Assembly (NCBI RefSeq): GCF_001949145.1
Contig: NW_019091534.1
Coordinates: 560,109 to 577,588 of the forward strand
Source of the DNA: Acanthaster planci
Taxonomy: Eukaryota; Echinodermata; Asteroidea; Valvatida; Acanthasteridae
Reading direction: 5' to 3'
Length of the DNA stretch: 17,480 nt
Position 1 is the stretch's first letter, and each line of letters starts with the position of its first letter. This document shows, one piece after another, positions 9,401 to 15,893 of this stretch. The notes beneath the pieces are model-generated. The model was not told the origin of the DNA. It saw only the letters and a list, made by a program, of their open reading frames with translations, and ran no database searches. Made by a program: the position numbers and the translations under genes.

Positions 9401-10808
9401 ATACAGAGCCAGTTTTTCAGACAATTCATCAGATTGATATAATCTCTGTCTTATTTTTCTTGAGCAGATTTCACATCCCTCCCCAGATGGATTCCAGTGT
9501 TCAACCTTTATCCTTTAACAATACTGCTGGTCCTGCAGTGAGCCCTACTGATACTGATGTGTTGGCACAAGCAATGATCCATGTGCAAAGTCCTGGGAAT
9601 CTCAAGGACCCTGATGAGATTGATGAGCCAGTGGAGTTGCTGACTTTCCAATGGAGGCCTCCCCCATCATTTGAGGATGAGGATACAACCTGCCTTGAGA
9701 CAGAGGTTTGTACCAGGATAGGTGCCAGGAGTTTGACTTACTCTCCTTAAGTGACAAATTTGAAAATGCTGTTTTATGTAGTGACATAAAGCCAAGTGCT
9801 GTGCTGTCATAAATTAAGCAAAGAGCTTTAGTCTTTTGACCTAATAGGCTGCCATTTCCTTGGGTTTTGGAAACTCATGAAATAGACACATAATGGTATA
9901 CATGCACAAAAAGTTTTCTCAGACAGGTGGAAGGCTGGGCATCAGATTTTCAACAAGTGCTCTTGAGATATTTGCCTGTACTTGGTGTATATTGCTTGGT
10001 GAGGGTTAGGTTGGTAACACCACAAGCAGATAAGGCATGTGGACTCAAGCACATTTAGTCAGTAAATGTTTGTTAGTTGTTGGTAGCATTGCCTCATGCT
10101 GCAGACTAGGGCCTACTTAATACCATGTAGGTGGACTTTATGACAGCTGTATGTATAACCACACCTCATCTGTACATCGAAATCAGATCTTATGAAATCG
10201 TATTAGTTGCTATGTGCATTGCCATTTCTGCCTTAGTGGAATTGTAGTGGGATAGGCCTGCATAGCCGCAACTTCAGGGCTTATACTGTCCTTGAAAGTC
10301 CTGGAATTTTTAAAATATTTTTTCAAGGTGTTGAAAGCCCTGAAATTTATCAGGGGTCATTGAAAGTCCTTGAAAATTTACTTTTTTGATAAAAAGTATT
10401 ATATTCATGCAGATAGTGTAATGTGATGACAGGTGTTTAAACATACACTGTCAACTGGCAAAATTGACTTGCTACCTTTGCTGGTTAATTGGCTTAGGAA
10501 TATATTCACAGTCAGAAGTGGACCTGTGTCCAGCAATAATAAGCCAGCCATGTTACTTTTAACTAGTACAGATAAAATGATCTAATACCAATTGACTCAT
10601 AAACAAATCTCTAATAAACCATCAATGGTTGCTGGATTTTGGTCCATGAAAGTGGGATTTCTCTACCTTGAAAGTCCTTGAATCAAGCAATTCTACTCCT
10701 ATTACAGTTTTCTTGGTTCAATAACTTTTCCAATTGTTACTTTTTTTCCCCTTTTTACCTCTTCAGAATCAAGGATCTGTTCAAGATGTTCATGAAACAG
10801 TGATTTAA
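297..10808 (+). CDS. Multi-exon gene (5' partial): type I membrane protein with cadherin-like modules, two EGF domains and a PDZ-ligand tail
   Basis: Seen: 13 exons (listed separately) join with consistent phases into 681 residues plus TAA, and all introns are GT-AG. Domains by residue of this partial protein: unrecognised N-terminal region (1-217) with polybasic sites RRKKR at 23-27 and RKRR at 185-188; cadherin-like module (about 218-324) with NEDEG at 234-238 and VNDNP at 319-323; a second divergent module (about 325-468) with an F.Y.P..NYHG.DSF strand near 431-445; EGF-like 1 (cysteines 471, 477, 486, 500, 502, 511); EGF-like 2 (521, 526, 532, 541, 543, 550); membrane helix 559-579; acidic, proline-containing cytoplasmic tail ending ETVI. 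N-glycosylation sequons lie at 57, 126 and 485. Family knowledge: such modules mediate adhesion or ligand binding outside the cell, and T at -2 with a hydrophobic last residue fits class I PDZ ligands. Inference: a cell-surface adhesion or receptor protein. No orthologue is recognised, and the signal peptide must lie upstream of the window. Confidence 0.85.
1002..1152 (+). CDS. Exon 2 (residues 42-92)
   Basis: The acceptor ttctattgcag has a pyrimidine tract, and the donor is AAAG|gtgggc. The frame is carried from exon 1 by a split glycine codon and stays open. It starts GLHVGGSLILGLLDVNRT, with an N-glycosylation sequon NRT at residue 57. No family is recognised; alternating hydrophobic residues suggest beta strands. 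It leaves in phase 2 with a split arginine codon. Confidence 0.75.
1153..2152. other. Intron 2 with short simple repeats
   Basis: One kilobase of non-coding sequence. It contains a C-rich run near 1935-1945, a short CA repeat (1952-1960) and three TTAGGG-type telomere units. Nothing else is recognised. Confidence 0.6.
1971..1989 (+). repeat. Short interstitial telomere-type repeat (TTAGGG, three units)
   Basis: Direct reading shows AGGGTTAGGGTTAGGGTTA, which is three exact copies of the common animal telomere unit inside intron 2. It is too short to imply a telomere fusion and is probably a microsatellite-like tract. Confidence 0.85.
2153..2295 (+). CDS. Exon 3 (residues 92-140)
   Basis: The acceptor tgttccttccag is strong and the donor is ACAG|gtaaat. 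It begins RIRFVYEPTFYISSLGQIEL and contains the sequon NWT at 126. The strand-like pattern continues from exon 2, so exons 2-3 probably form one unrecognised extracellular domain. It leaves in phase 1, splitting an aspartate codon. Confidence 0.78.
2351..2380 (+). repeat. Diverged copy of the intron 3 element arm
   Basis: This stretch matches 3081-3110 in direct orientation at 23 of 30 positions, including TCAAGGAC exactly. Part of it (ACTTTAGTCAA) is also inverted at 3380-3390. It may be the left end of an older, larger element interrupted by the TTAA element, or an independent copy. Confidence 0.45.
2446..3038. mobile_element. TTAA-flanked inverted-repeat element (piggyBac-like MITE candidate)
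   Basis: TTAA at 2446-2449 and at 3035-3038 bracket imperfect terminal inverted repeats. The left end reads TCACTTCCTGCCGGG; the right end, reverse-complemented, reads CCACTTGCCGCCGGG (12 of 15 identical). The 593-bp unit has no transposase frame. TTAA target duplication is the known signature of piggyBac-type transposons, so a non-autonomous derivative is inferred. The family is not proven from one copy. It lies in intron 3. Confidence 0.55.
3081..3456. mobile_element. Inverted-repeat element in intron 3, about 376 bp
   Basis: The left arm at 3081-3109 (GCAAGCTCAATCAAGG, then ACCATTAGTTAAC) matches the reverse complement of 3429-3456 (GCAAGTTCGATCAAGG, then ACCATAGTTAAC) with three mismatches or indels over 29 bp. 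There is no coding capacity. A related arm in direct orientation lies at 2351-2380 and another inverted partner at 3375-3390, so this is a nested or rearranged set. It is a non-autonomous DNA transposon by inference; the target duplication is unclear. Confidence 0.5.
3856..3944 (+). CDS. Exon 4 (residues 140-169)
   Basis: The acceptor gtcatttcttag and the donor GGAG|gtgagt are both good. It reads DHSEWRDAAKTCSDVDRITY and then LNGGDQVNVE, leaving in phase 0. The single cysteine at 151 may pair with the cysteine at 171 in exon 5. It is short (89 bp) but open in the frame required by both neighbours. Confidence 0.75.
4468..4672 (+). CDS. Exon 5 (residues 170-238): second polybasic site, start of cadherin-like module
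   Basis: The acceptor is gtttcttcttag|GTTTGC and the donor is GAAG|gtaagt. A second, in-frame acceptor 15 bp downstream (tgctctacccag|GCTCC, exon starting at 4483) would remove five residues including cysteine 171. The exon carries RKRR|A at residues 185-189 and then the opening strand of a cadherin-like module (NSPPVITNF, NEDEG). It leaves in phase 1. Confidence 0.82.
5293..5460 (+). CDS. Exon 6 (residues 238-294): core of cadherin-like module
   Basis: The acceptor is cattccag|GTACTT and the donor is CACTG|gtgaga. It contains LMYTFQAIDAENDVLVFEL and later GEFSYTPCADCYGIVNVHV. The T..A.D.ENDVL.F.L and G.FSYTP patterns are typical of tandem cadherin-like repeats of the bacterial-cadherin/VCBS-related type. 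Two close cysteines (CADC) sit where most such repeats have polar residues. It leaves in phase 1. Confidence 0.88.
5782..5924 (+). CDS. Exon 7 (residues 294-341): end of module 1, VNDNP linker
   Basis: The acceptor ttctttttcag is strong and the donor is CATTG|gtaaat. It contains GVDITIEVQPVNDNPVLYSA; the VNDNP linker is the hallmark boundary between cadherin-like repeats and contributes calcium ligands in true cadherins. It leaves in phase 0. Confidence 0.9.
6348..6587 (+). CDS. Exon 8 (residues 342-421): second cadherin-like module
   Basis: The acceptor is gtttgtttaacag and the donor is GTGAG|gtaggc. A second AG seven bases on would break the frame, so 6348 is the start. The segment LGAYDPDITDELTVVTQPPT followed by YGTLTL matches the D.D....L...V..PP.GTL signature of tandem cadherin-like repeats. 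A cysteine-bracketed insertion (GCSEP to IPCG) follows. In and out phases are both 0, so this 240-bp exon could be skipped without a frameshift. Confidence 0.87.
6588..7583. other. Intron 8, nothing recognised
   Basis: A 996-bp intron between exons that are both in phase 0. Scanning both strands showed no domain-like frame and no clear inverted-repeat element. Confidence 0.6.
7584..7755 (+). CDS. Exon 9 (residues 422-479): end of module 2, start of EGF 1
   Basis: The acceptor is cttcactacag|GAGGAC and the donor is CAGAG|gtcagt. It encodes FSYAPNPNYHGRDSFLVLVE, the closing F.Y.P..NY.G.DSF strand of the repeat family. The segment NPCINDGIC then supplies the first two cysteines of an EGF-like domain. 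It leaves in phase 1. Confidence 0.9.
8095..8326 (+). CDS. Exon 10 (residues 479-556): two EGF-like domains
   Basis: The acceptor is gtgtatacag. The donor is placed at GGAG|gttggt because it alone gives the phase that joins to the membrane helix in exon 11; gtgaag four bases on gives the wrong phase. EGF 1 closes with SCLCQPGWFGDAC and EGF 2 runs DECLSTPC to YQCACPLSDPLC. The start of EGF 2 (DSDEC) recalls calcium-binding EGF domains, but the asparagine usually found between cysteines 2 and 3 or after is not clear. Confidence 0.9.
8714..8812 (+). CDS. Exon 11 (residues 556-589): transmembrane helix
   Basis: The acceptor is ttctatttag and the donor is AACAG|gtaagt. It encodes an uninterrupted hydrophobic run (VIIGIGSCMVVVFIIAALVL, residues 559-578), followed by Y and EQQEHSKKNR. 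The positive charges after the helix predict a cytoplasmic C-terminus. It leaves in phase 2. Confidence 0.9.
9468..9705 (+). CDS. Exon 12 (residues 589-668): cytoplasmic tail
   Basis: The acceptor is tttttcttgagcag and the donor is ACAGAG|gtttgta. It encodes a low-complexity tail with acidic patches (DPDEIDEPVE, FEDEDTT) and a PPPSF motif. If the donor is not used, the frame reads 14 more residues (VCTRIGARSLTYSP) to a TAA ending at 9750, giving an alternative C-terminus. Confidence 0.82.
9706..10766. other. Intron 12 (last intron), with CTTGAAAGTCC repeats
   Basis: A 1061-bp intron between the tail exon and the PDZ-ligand exon. Its first 45 bp are the read-through alternative coding end. 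The rest is AT-rich and holds the degenerate repeat listed separately at 10288-10382, with another copy near 10668-10682. Confidence 0.6.
10288..10382 (+). repeat. Degenerate CTTGAAAGTCCTTGAA-type repeats
   Basis: Three imperfect units are seen: CCTTGAAAGTCCTGGAATTT, GTTGAAAGCCCTGAAATTTA and ATTGAAAGTCCTTGAAAATT. A fourth (CCTTGAAAGTCCTTGAAT) lies near 10665-10682. The spacing is irregular. They may be the remains of a dispersed repeat; the family is not identified. Confidence 0.5.
10767..10808 (+). CDS. Exon 13 (residues 669-681 and stop): PDZ-ligand C-terminus
   Basis: A long pyrimidine tract (tttttttcccctttttacctcttcag) precedes the acceptor. The phase 0 frame reads NQGSVQDVHETVI then TAA. 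ETVI fits the class I PDZ ligand S/T-X-hydrophobic. The strong acceptor, correct phase, sensible ending and nearby poly(A) signal support this as the last coding exon. Confidence 0.68.
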   Translation, partial: NQGSVQDVHETVI

Positions 10809-10945
10809 ACAATCGACCATGGCTGATCAACTGCGTATTAAAGGTCAAATGTCAGAACCTTTACATTTAATGGATTACTTATAGTGGCATTTTGCAAAAG
10901 GATAAAGGAAAAATTACTTAATAAATAGTATATTTACTGCAGTAG
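10809..10945 (+). promoter_or_regulatory. 3' untranslated region with poly(A) signal
   Basis: AATAAA lies at 10920-10925, about 112 bp after the TAA, and cleavage would be expected 10-30 bp later. The surrounding sequence is AT-rich. Other AATAAA-like words occur further on, so a longer 3' UTR is possible. Confidence 0.5.
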
Positions 10946-11529
10946 AGATTTTATGGTTAAGCTTTTACTTGTTATTCTACACAGCTTGTTAGGTTAACAT
11001 AGACCTATCAACAGCACTTTTCAAAATTAAGCAAGACTGTTTCCATAAATAACCCTTGGAAATGACATTTGTTTAGATGGACCTTTCCTTATGGTTTAAT
11101 GGCCATAACCGAATTCTTTAATTTCTTCAACTGTTTTAGGCATGCAGCAATTGTTTATTGCATTTCAAACTTCAAAATTGTAAGGAATTTTGTTGCACAT
11201 TAGCAATATTGCTACTGAATTTTTATGTAGAATGCAAGGATTGCCTAATGATAAGCAGACCTATCTCAACATCAAATCAAACTTTACAATGTTGGTTGTG
11301 CTGTACATGTAGGCCTATGCAAAAGTGTTCTTTTTGTCTACATTTTACACACAAGGATATACCAAGTTTAAAAAGCGTAAAGGTACTCATTAGGGCTAAG
11401 ATTCAGATTATGAATCACTTTGGTGGACGGATCGACTTGTATGCAATTTATAGCATCAAAAGGCTTTTGGAATAATTGGTAGTATAAAAATTAATTTTTG
11501 CATGAAGTCAGAACAGACCAAAATCATGA
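10946..11529. other. AT-rich intergenic stretch
   Basis: No gene is supported. A 105-codon open frame at 11158-11475 has no recognisable domain and a composition typical of chance AT-rich frames. It may include a longer 3' UTR of the upstream gene. Confidence 0.5.
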
Positions 11530-11687
11530 TATCACAGATTACGCAATCTCAAAGTCATCAAACCATCCGTTTCTAAGGAAATGGCTGATACATGGTATAA
11601 TAAAATGAAATCCCTTGCTAAACAAGGTCGCCTCTTGGAACTAATGGAAGCTGAAAAATCCAACATTATGTGGAAATCAATGATGTA
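11530..11687 (+). pseudogene. Broken non-LTR retrotransposon, left fragment
   Basis: From 11530 the frame reads YHRLRNLKVIKPSVSKEMAD and ends MWKSMM before a TAG at 11685-11687. Recalled family knowledge: the pattern K..KP...EM...WY.K.K.LA..GR..E of invertebrate LINE proteins, between the reverse transcriptase and the C-terminal zinc/endonuclease region, is very similar. The TAG is formed by the junction with the inserted element at 11688, so it is not an original stop. A small frameshift seems to lie just before 11530. The reverse transcriptase itself is not seen. Confidence 0.55.
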
Positions 11688-12344
11688 GGGGACGTTGGCG
11701 CTATTGGACCACTTAAGCTCATTCTTGATTCTAACTATATTCAGTAATCCAGGAAAAGGATAAAACTACTCTTAATATATGACCAAAACACTTGTTTGTT
11801 ATTACAAACGGTTGAAATCAATTACATTATTAAAAACTTATGAATATTAGTATATATAAGTATAGATCATTTAATATTCATCCAAAAGTGGACCACTAGC
11901 CCCACACCCTGGGCAAGTGGACCACATCATAAAACTTTAAAACGTGCCACCAAAAGAATACGAAATGAATGTTGGCATGAGTAACTTGATATTAAAACAC
12001 TAAAATTGGCGATTGTAATTATCTCAGAAGCACCAGATTTCAATGGAACAAATTAATTAGAAAAATCCCTTACCTTTCCTCCTGTCATACAATTTCGTTT
12101 TTGGAATGTTAAGCAAGTTAAGTTGTTTGGTTTTCGCATTTGTATTATCCTAAATCATAATTTGAAGTTTATTTTTCAAGTTGATTTATATTTCTCCCAT
12201 GGGCCTCAATTTATGTTCAGCTTAACGTCTGATAAAAATAAATATTATTGTTCAAACGCAACTGCTCAATTTCAAAACCTTTTAATTGTTTTTGGCCTTA
12301 GAGTAGTCCAGTTGCCCCGATGACCCACTTGCCCCACTCTCCCC
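11688..12344. mobile_element. Non-autonomous DNA transposon with TA target duplication, inserted in a LINE remnant
   Basis: The unit starts GGGGACGTTGGCGCTATTGG and ends with the reverse complement of GGGGAGAGTGGGGCAAGTGG. The two ends agree at 17 of the first 24 positions and are flanked by TA at 11686-11687 and 12345-12346. Internal copies of the motif GGGCAAGTGGACC lie near 11910-11922. It has no transposase frame in 657 bp. The retrotransposon coding pattern stops at the left TA and resumes just after the right TA, independently supporting the boundaries. TA duplication is known for Tc1/mariner-type elements, but the termini do not settle the family. Confidence 0.62.
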
Positions 12345-12346
12345 TA

Positions 12347-12965
12347 CGTGTACAATCAAAGTTCTTCACTTCTGACTTAATGCACTTATAGATACCCTCT
12401 ACCAGTCAACGCTAATCTCTGCCTGTGGGGAAAGTCAGTTGACCCCGGGTGTGCACTCTGCGCGTCCAGTGAAACATTGTAATGCTCAATCAAGGTCATT
12501 ACTCCTATGATCACAACAGTGTTCTGCCAAAAATCTGTAAATCCCCTGATAAAATGCACAATAATTGCTCTAACCGGAAACTCTTTGCTGATCTTGAAGG
12601 TAGACATTCTTCTGAGGACAATACAATCCCACTATCCATTCTACCAACCACACTCAAGCCAGACATTGCCATAAAAGATACACTCAACAAAGACATCACC
12701 GTCATTTAAGTGACAGTTCCATTTGAAACTAACGTAACTAAAAACTACGACTATAAAATTCAAGAGTATGCCAACCTATCACAAGATTTGTGTGAGCTAA
12801 GCTTCAACACCAAACTTACTGCCTTGGTAATAGGAAGTAGAAGTTTCAATGACAAAAACGACAACACGTATATTCACTCTAGAAAAGGTTGGGAAAACTC
12901 ACCACTCACCTGTCGTAAAACAGCACAGGTCTCATCTTTTGTCATCTTCTACTCAAAATACGGCC
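12347..12965 (+). pseudogene. Broken non-LTR retrotransposon, right fragment with endonuclease-like C-terminal region
   Basis: Several frames together resemble the region after the reverse transcriptase in LINE proteins. First comes a segment with NALIDTL near 12380-12400; then, shifted, NANLCLWGK and CALCASSETL (a CX2C motif, 12400-12479). After another shift with apparent loss of the usual H and C of the zinc motif comes LNQGHYSYDHNSVL (from 12485). NRKLFADLEGRHSSED and LKPDIAIKD follow (PD at 12659-12664), and an in-frame TAA at 12707-12709 sits where related proteins have E in an ELTVPF-type motif. TVPFETNVTKNYDYKIQEYA continues beyond it. Known: R2/NeSL-type LINEs carry CCHC and PD-containing restriction-like endonuclease motifs here. 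The clade assignment is inference. Confidence 0.6.
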
Positions 12966-13440
12966 CTGTCTGGATCTACTTTCATGATCGACACTTTTCT
13001 TGACATTATTCCCTTGACCAGGGCAGAATACGCTTCCGCTGATTTGTTTTCTTTCTCATTTTCTTTGTATCCTTTCAATTTGGCTTAATTTGAAGTGTTT
13101 GTTAATTGATTCGTTAGATAATAATCAGACCACATTTATTAATGGTTCAATTTATTTTATTAATTTGTTTTAACCATTTGTTAACGGTTCAATCTATTTT
13201 ATCAACATTAAGACTTTTTAAGACTTCATCAACATTAAGACTTTTCCTTTGATTGGTCTTCATGTTCATAATGTCTTGGTTCCCTCCGTGTCTTATTCGT
13301 AGTTGTTGATGTATCATTTATGAATAAAAGACATGAATTAACCAGTTTACATAACTGGCAGATAGTACATGCATTTGAAATCATATGCTACTTTATATCA
13401 CGATAAAACGTGCATAGATCACTAAATTATTGCTTCTTCA
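12966..13440. other. AT-rich stretch with short direct repeats, possible 3' part of the retrotransposon
   Basis: No gene is seen. GGTTCAAT-TATTTTAT units recur about 41 bp apart (13144 and 13185), and ATCAACATTAAGACTTTT occurs at 13201-13218 and 13228-13245. AATAAA lies at 13323-13328. It may be the 3' untranslated end of the LINE, but no boundary is clear. Confidence 0.4.
13201..13245 (+). repeat. 18-bp direct repeat
   Basis: ATCAACATTAAGACTTTT occurs exactly at 13201-13218 and 13228-13245, with AAGACTT also recurring in the spacer. This is consistent with a local slippage duplication. Confidence 0.75.
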
Positions 13441-13441
13441 G

Positions 13442-13558
13442 TTTCCCAAATATCATTCAGTGAAACTTCAAAAAATGGCGCCGCCCGTGGTCGGCAGTTA
13501 ACAGTACAGGCCGGATTTTTCGAGGCGCCATACAACGGAAAATTTGCAATTTGGGAAA
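13442..13558. repeat. Nested inverted repeat (two arm pairs)
   Basis: TTTCCCAAAT (13442-13451) is inverted at 13549-13558, and ATGGCGCC (13475-13482) is inverted at 13524-13531. The two pairs are nested in order, as in a foldback element. The spacers between arms do not pair. Confidence 0.5.
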
Positions 13559-13710
13559 GCTTTAGGGTGCTTGTATGAAAGTCCAAACTCTGAAAAATAC
13601 GCCGGTGTAAGTAAAATTGTCGAGTCATTCTCATTTCGGAAGATATTAGGATTCAAAGTTTGTGACAATCCTGCAGTTTGGATTTCAGGCATTTAAGACA
13701 TGCCTTGAAG

Positions 13711-13769
13711 TAGGGCTGTGGTGGCGACAGATAAGAGACAGATTGTAAAAGAGAGCCACTACAGCCCTA
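13711..13769. repeat. 15-bp hairpin
   Basis: TAGGGCTGTGGTGGC (13711-13725) pairs with GCCACTACAGCCCTA (13755-13769), with one G-U-type position and a 29-nt loop. Function is unknown. It could be the end of a short element or a transcribed hairpin. Confidence 0.6.
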
Positions 13770-14109
13770 TTTGTGGGGCTACCTCCTCCCCTGCGACTGC
13801 GGGAATGATTATCAATGTGATTCAAATCAAATCTGAATTACAATAAATCAGTACATCTGCAGCTACTGGACGCCTGCTTCTCTTGAGTATTATTCTGGTG
13901 TAAGACCAGACCCGGTTGTCAAGTCTGACATGTTGACTACGTGCATTTCAAGCTGGGCACCCAGCAGCGCAACCCCGCGCATACTACAAATTTGTCATTA
14001 CCACCTGTACTTCTAATCGTACGGGCAACTGGACTACAATTTTAATAAATAGATCACATGGATTGTGTGAAAAGTTATGACAAAATAATGCAAGCTTCAA
14101 GTTAATTAT
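13770..14109. other. Intergenic stretch, nothing recognised
   Basis: Mixed composition, with no open frame or repeat that I can support. A GATTCAAATC word near 13821 resembles a Pol III B box but has no A box at the right spacing. Confidence 0.4.
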
Positions 14110-14548
14110 GGCTGAGTTCGGGCGGCTTGTTCTCGTTTGTTACGAACAGCTCGATTTGTTGTTCGTGGGTCGGTCGCTCGAACGCCGGGAATGTACAACC
14201 GGTTATTAACGCTAGTAGTTATTTGTGGCAAGCAACATGCAACATGGCAGCGTCTTTGTGCATTCTTCGGTAGTTAATGTTGGATAACTGGGCTAACTTC
14301 TTTTCCATTTAAAAAAATTAATTTCTGTCAAAATTTTCCATTGTCGTCGGCTTTGTAAAGCCATATTGGTACTTTTTGCGGCTGTTCAAAAATCAAATCC
14401 CACGAGCTTTTCCGTGTGTTCGTGTGAAATCCTGACGAGGAGGTGGTGTGTGAACCTGTTCCGAGAACAGTGTTCTTGGATCTTGTTTCTGCCGTTCGAG
14501 CGCGAGAACACGAAATCTGTGTGAAGAACGGACCGCCTGAACTCGACC
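14110..14548. mobile_element. Inverted-repeat element of 439 bp (MITE or foldback candidate)
   Basis: The left end GGCTGAGTTCGGGCGG matches the reverse complement of the right end, GGTCGAGTTCAGGCGG (13 of 16). GTTCT follows in both. An inner exact pair CGCTCGAACG (14175-14184) is inverted at 14493-14502, so the arms extend about 60-75 bp imperfectly. TAT flanks both sides (14107-14109 and 14549-14551), a possible target duplication. There is no coding capacity. The family is not identified. Confidence 0.55.
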
Positions 14549-15143
14549 TATGAAAACTAAAAAAGGTGGAGTTTGGTGATAGTCTCAGGTGTGGGGTAGT
14601 TTATGGCTAAAGCACCATAACTCTACCCTGGGGAGTTGGACTAAGTTGTCTCATACAACTTACAAGGTCGTGACATCTGGGCCTTCCCTTGCCACGCCCA
14701 GGCAAAACCTGCACAGACTTCCACAGAGATCTTATTTTTAGTACAGCACACAGCAGACTATGCACAGTGTAATTTTAAGTGTCAAAGATAAGGGTTTAAC
14801 AATATTGATTTACATGGGCTAACAATGCATCTACTGCATGCCTGGCCGGGCAAGGGGTGTGATGGATGAGGGGGCAGACTAAACCAAAAATACAAGGGGA
14901 GCAAAATACTTAATTAACACGGGGGCCATAATCGCGTGCGTCCATAATTCACAAAATCATTTGACAGAAAATTGGCACATACAAAATGTCTACTTCAAAT
15001 ATGTGCTGTGACACTCATAATCGCACATGCAGTATTATTTTATACCCATGTCAACTCTGGTTAACGGACCCAGTTATTGACAAAAATCATGACCGACTGG
15101 TTAAAGCATAAAGGCGCTTTTCCGTATGCGCGTCAACACAAGT
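14549..15143. other. Intergenic stretch
   Basis: No gene is supported. A small imperfect hairpin is present near 14592-14629 (GGGTAGTTTATGG against CCATAACTCTACCC). Nothing else is recognised. Confidence 0.4.
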
Positions 15144-15196
15144 GTTGCGTATCTGTCAAAACCGCTCCCAGGGCGATTTTGACGGCCAAACGCAAC
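15144..15196. repeat. Two-part hairpin
   Basis: GTTGCGT (15144-15150) pairs with ACGCAAC (15190-15196). Inside it, GTCAAAACCGC (15155-15165) pairs with GCGATTTTGAC (15173-15183) with one mismatch and a seven-base loop. An internal bulge separates the two stems. CAACACAAGTGTTG just upstream (15134-15147) is another small palindrome overlapping the first stem. Confidence 0.6.
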
Positions 15197-15893
15197 GCAC
15201 CAGCAGAGGGCGCTCTGATGTGTGACTAGACCTTGTTCGGAGCAATGAGCCCCACGATAACCCGAGTACATCCATTGCCACTTGGACCTGAATATTTCAA
15301 TAGGGCTATCTCAGGGCTAATACACCACTCACAACTTGCGCCGCAAGATGGCAATCAACCCTTTAATCGACCGTAAGCTCCCACGAGGAACTCTTACCGC
15401 ACCACCTGAAATAGCCCCTTAATTAACCCCCAAGCCCCTCAACGACACATGCACCACTCGGACTGGGAATTACCCACAATAACGACCCAAAGTACGAGGG
15501 TCTTACGTGTACGCCCGCTCAGTTGCTCCCCTCATCCCCTCCTTCCTCCATGCTCTGCTCTAACCACAGTTCAAGTTTTTGTCGAAGGAACCCAATACAA
15601 GATCCCCCGTAACATCTCCCGTCGCGCATTATATAGCTTTCGCGCTACTGTGACCACGCCCACGTACGCACTCACGTGACCAAGCAATGACTTTCGCTGC
15701 CCTATCGCACTACGCACAAGGCGGAGCCTTTGCGACGCGCTCGCTAAACACACAGTTATGCGCGCCTGACATCTGCCGCTCTGTTGCTGGGCAGCGCGCC
15801 ATCTATAATTTCCGCTGTGCGCTATGCATAGCACCCTCTGTCGCGTCACACTATTATACACAAGGAGTAAGCACATACAGAAATCAAAAGGGT
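15197..15893. other. GC-richer, CpG-containing intergenic stretch
   Basis: No convincing gene is seen on either strand; the open frames at 15449-15679 and 15571-15876 lack recognisable domains. An imperfect inverted repeat around AGGGCTATCTCAGG (near 15302-15316) recurs inverted near 15405-15418. A TATATAGC word (about 15631) and CACGTGAC (E-box, about 15673) are present but have no associated transcript evidence. Confidence 0.4.

Noticed and set aside
11158-11475. 105-codon plus-strand open frame
   Set aside because: AT-rich, no domain and no plausible initiation or splice context; probably chance.
13770-13830. tRNA or SINE-like Pol III promoter
   Set aside because: A B-box-like GATTCAAATC is present, but no A box at the expected spacing and no cloverleaf could be drawn.
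15571-15876. Overlapping open frames on both strands near 15.5-16.1 kb
   Set aside because: CpG-rich sequence is poor in stop codons; no domain or conserved pattern, and part overlaps the MITE candidate.
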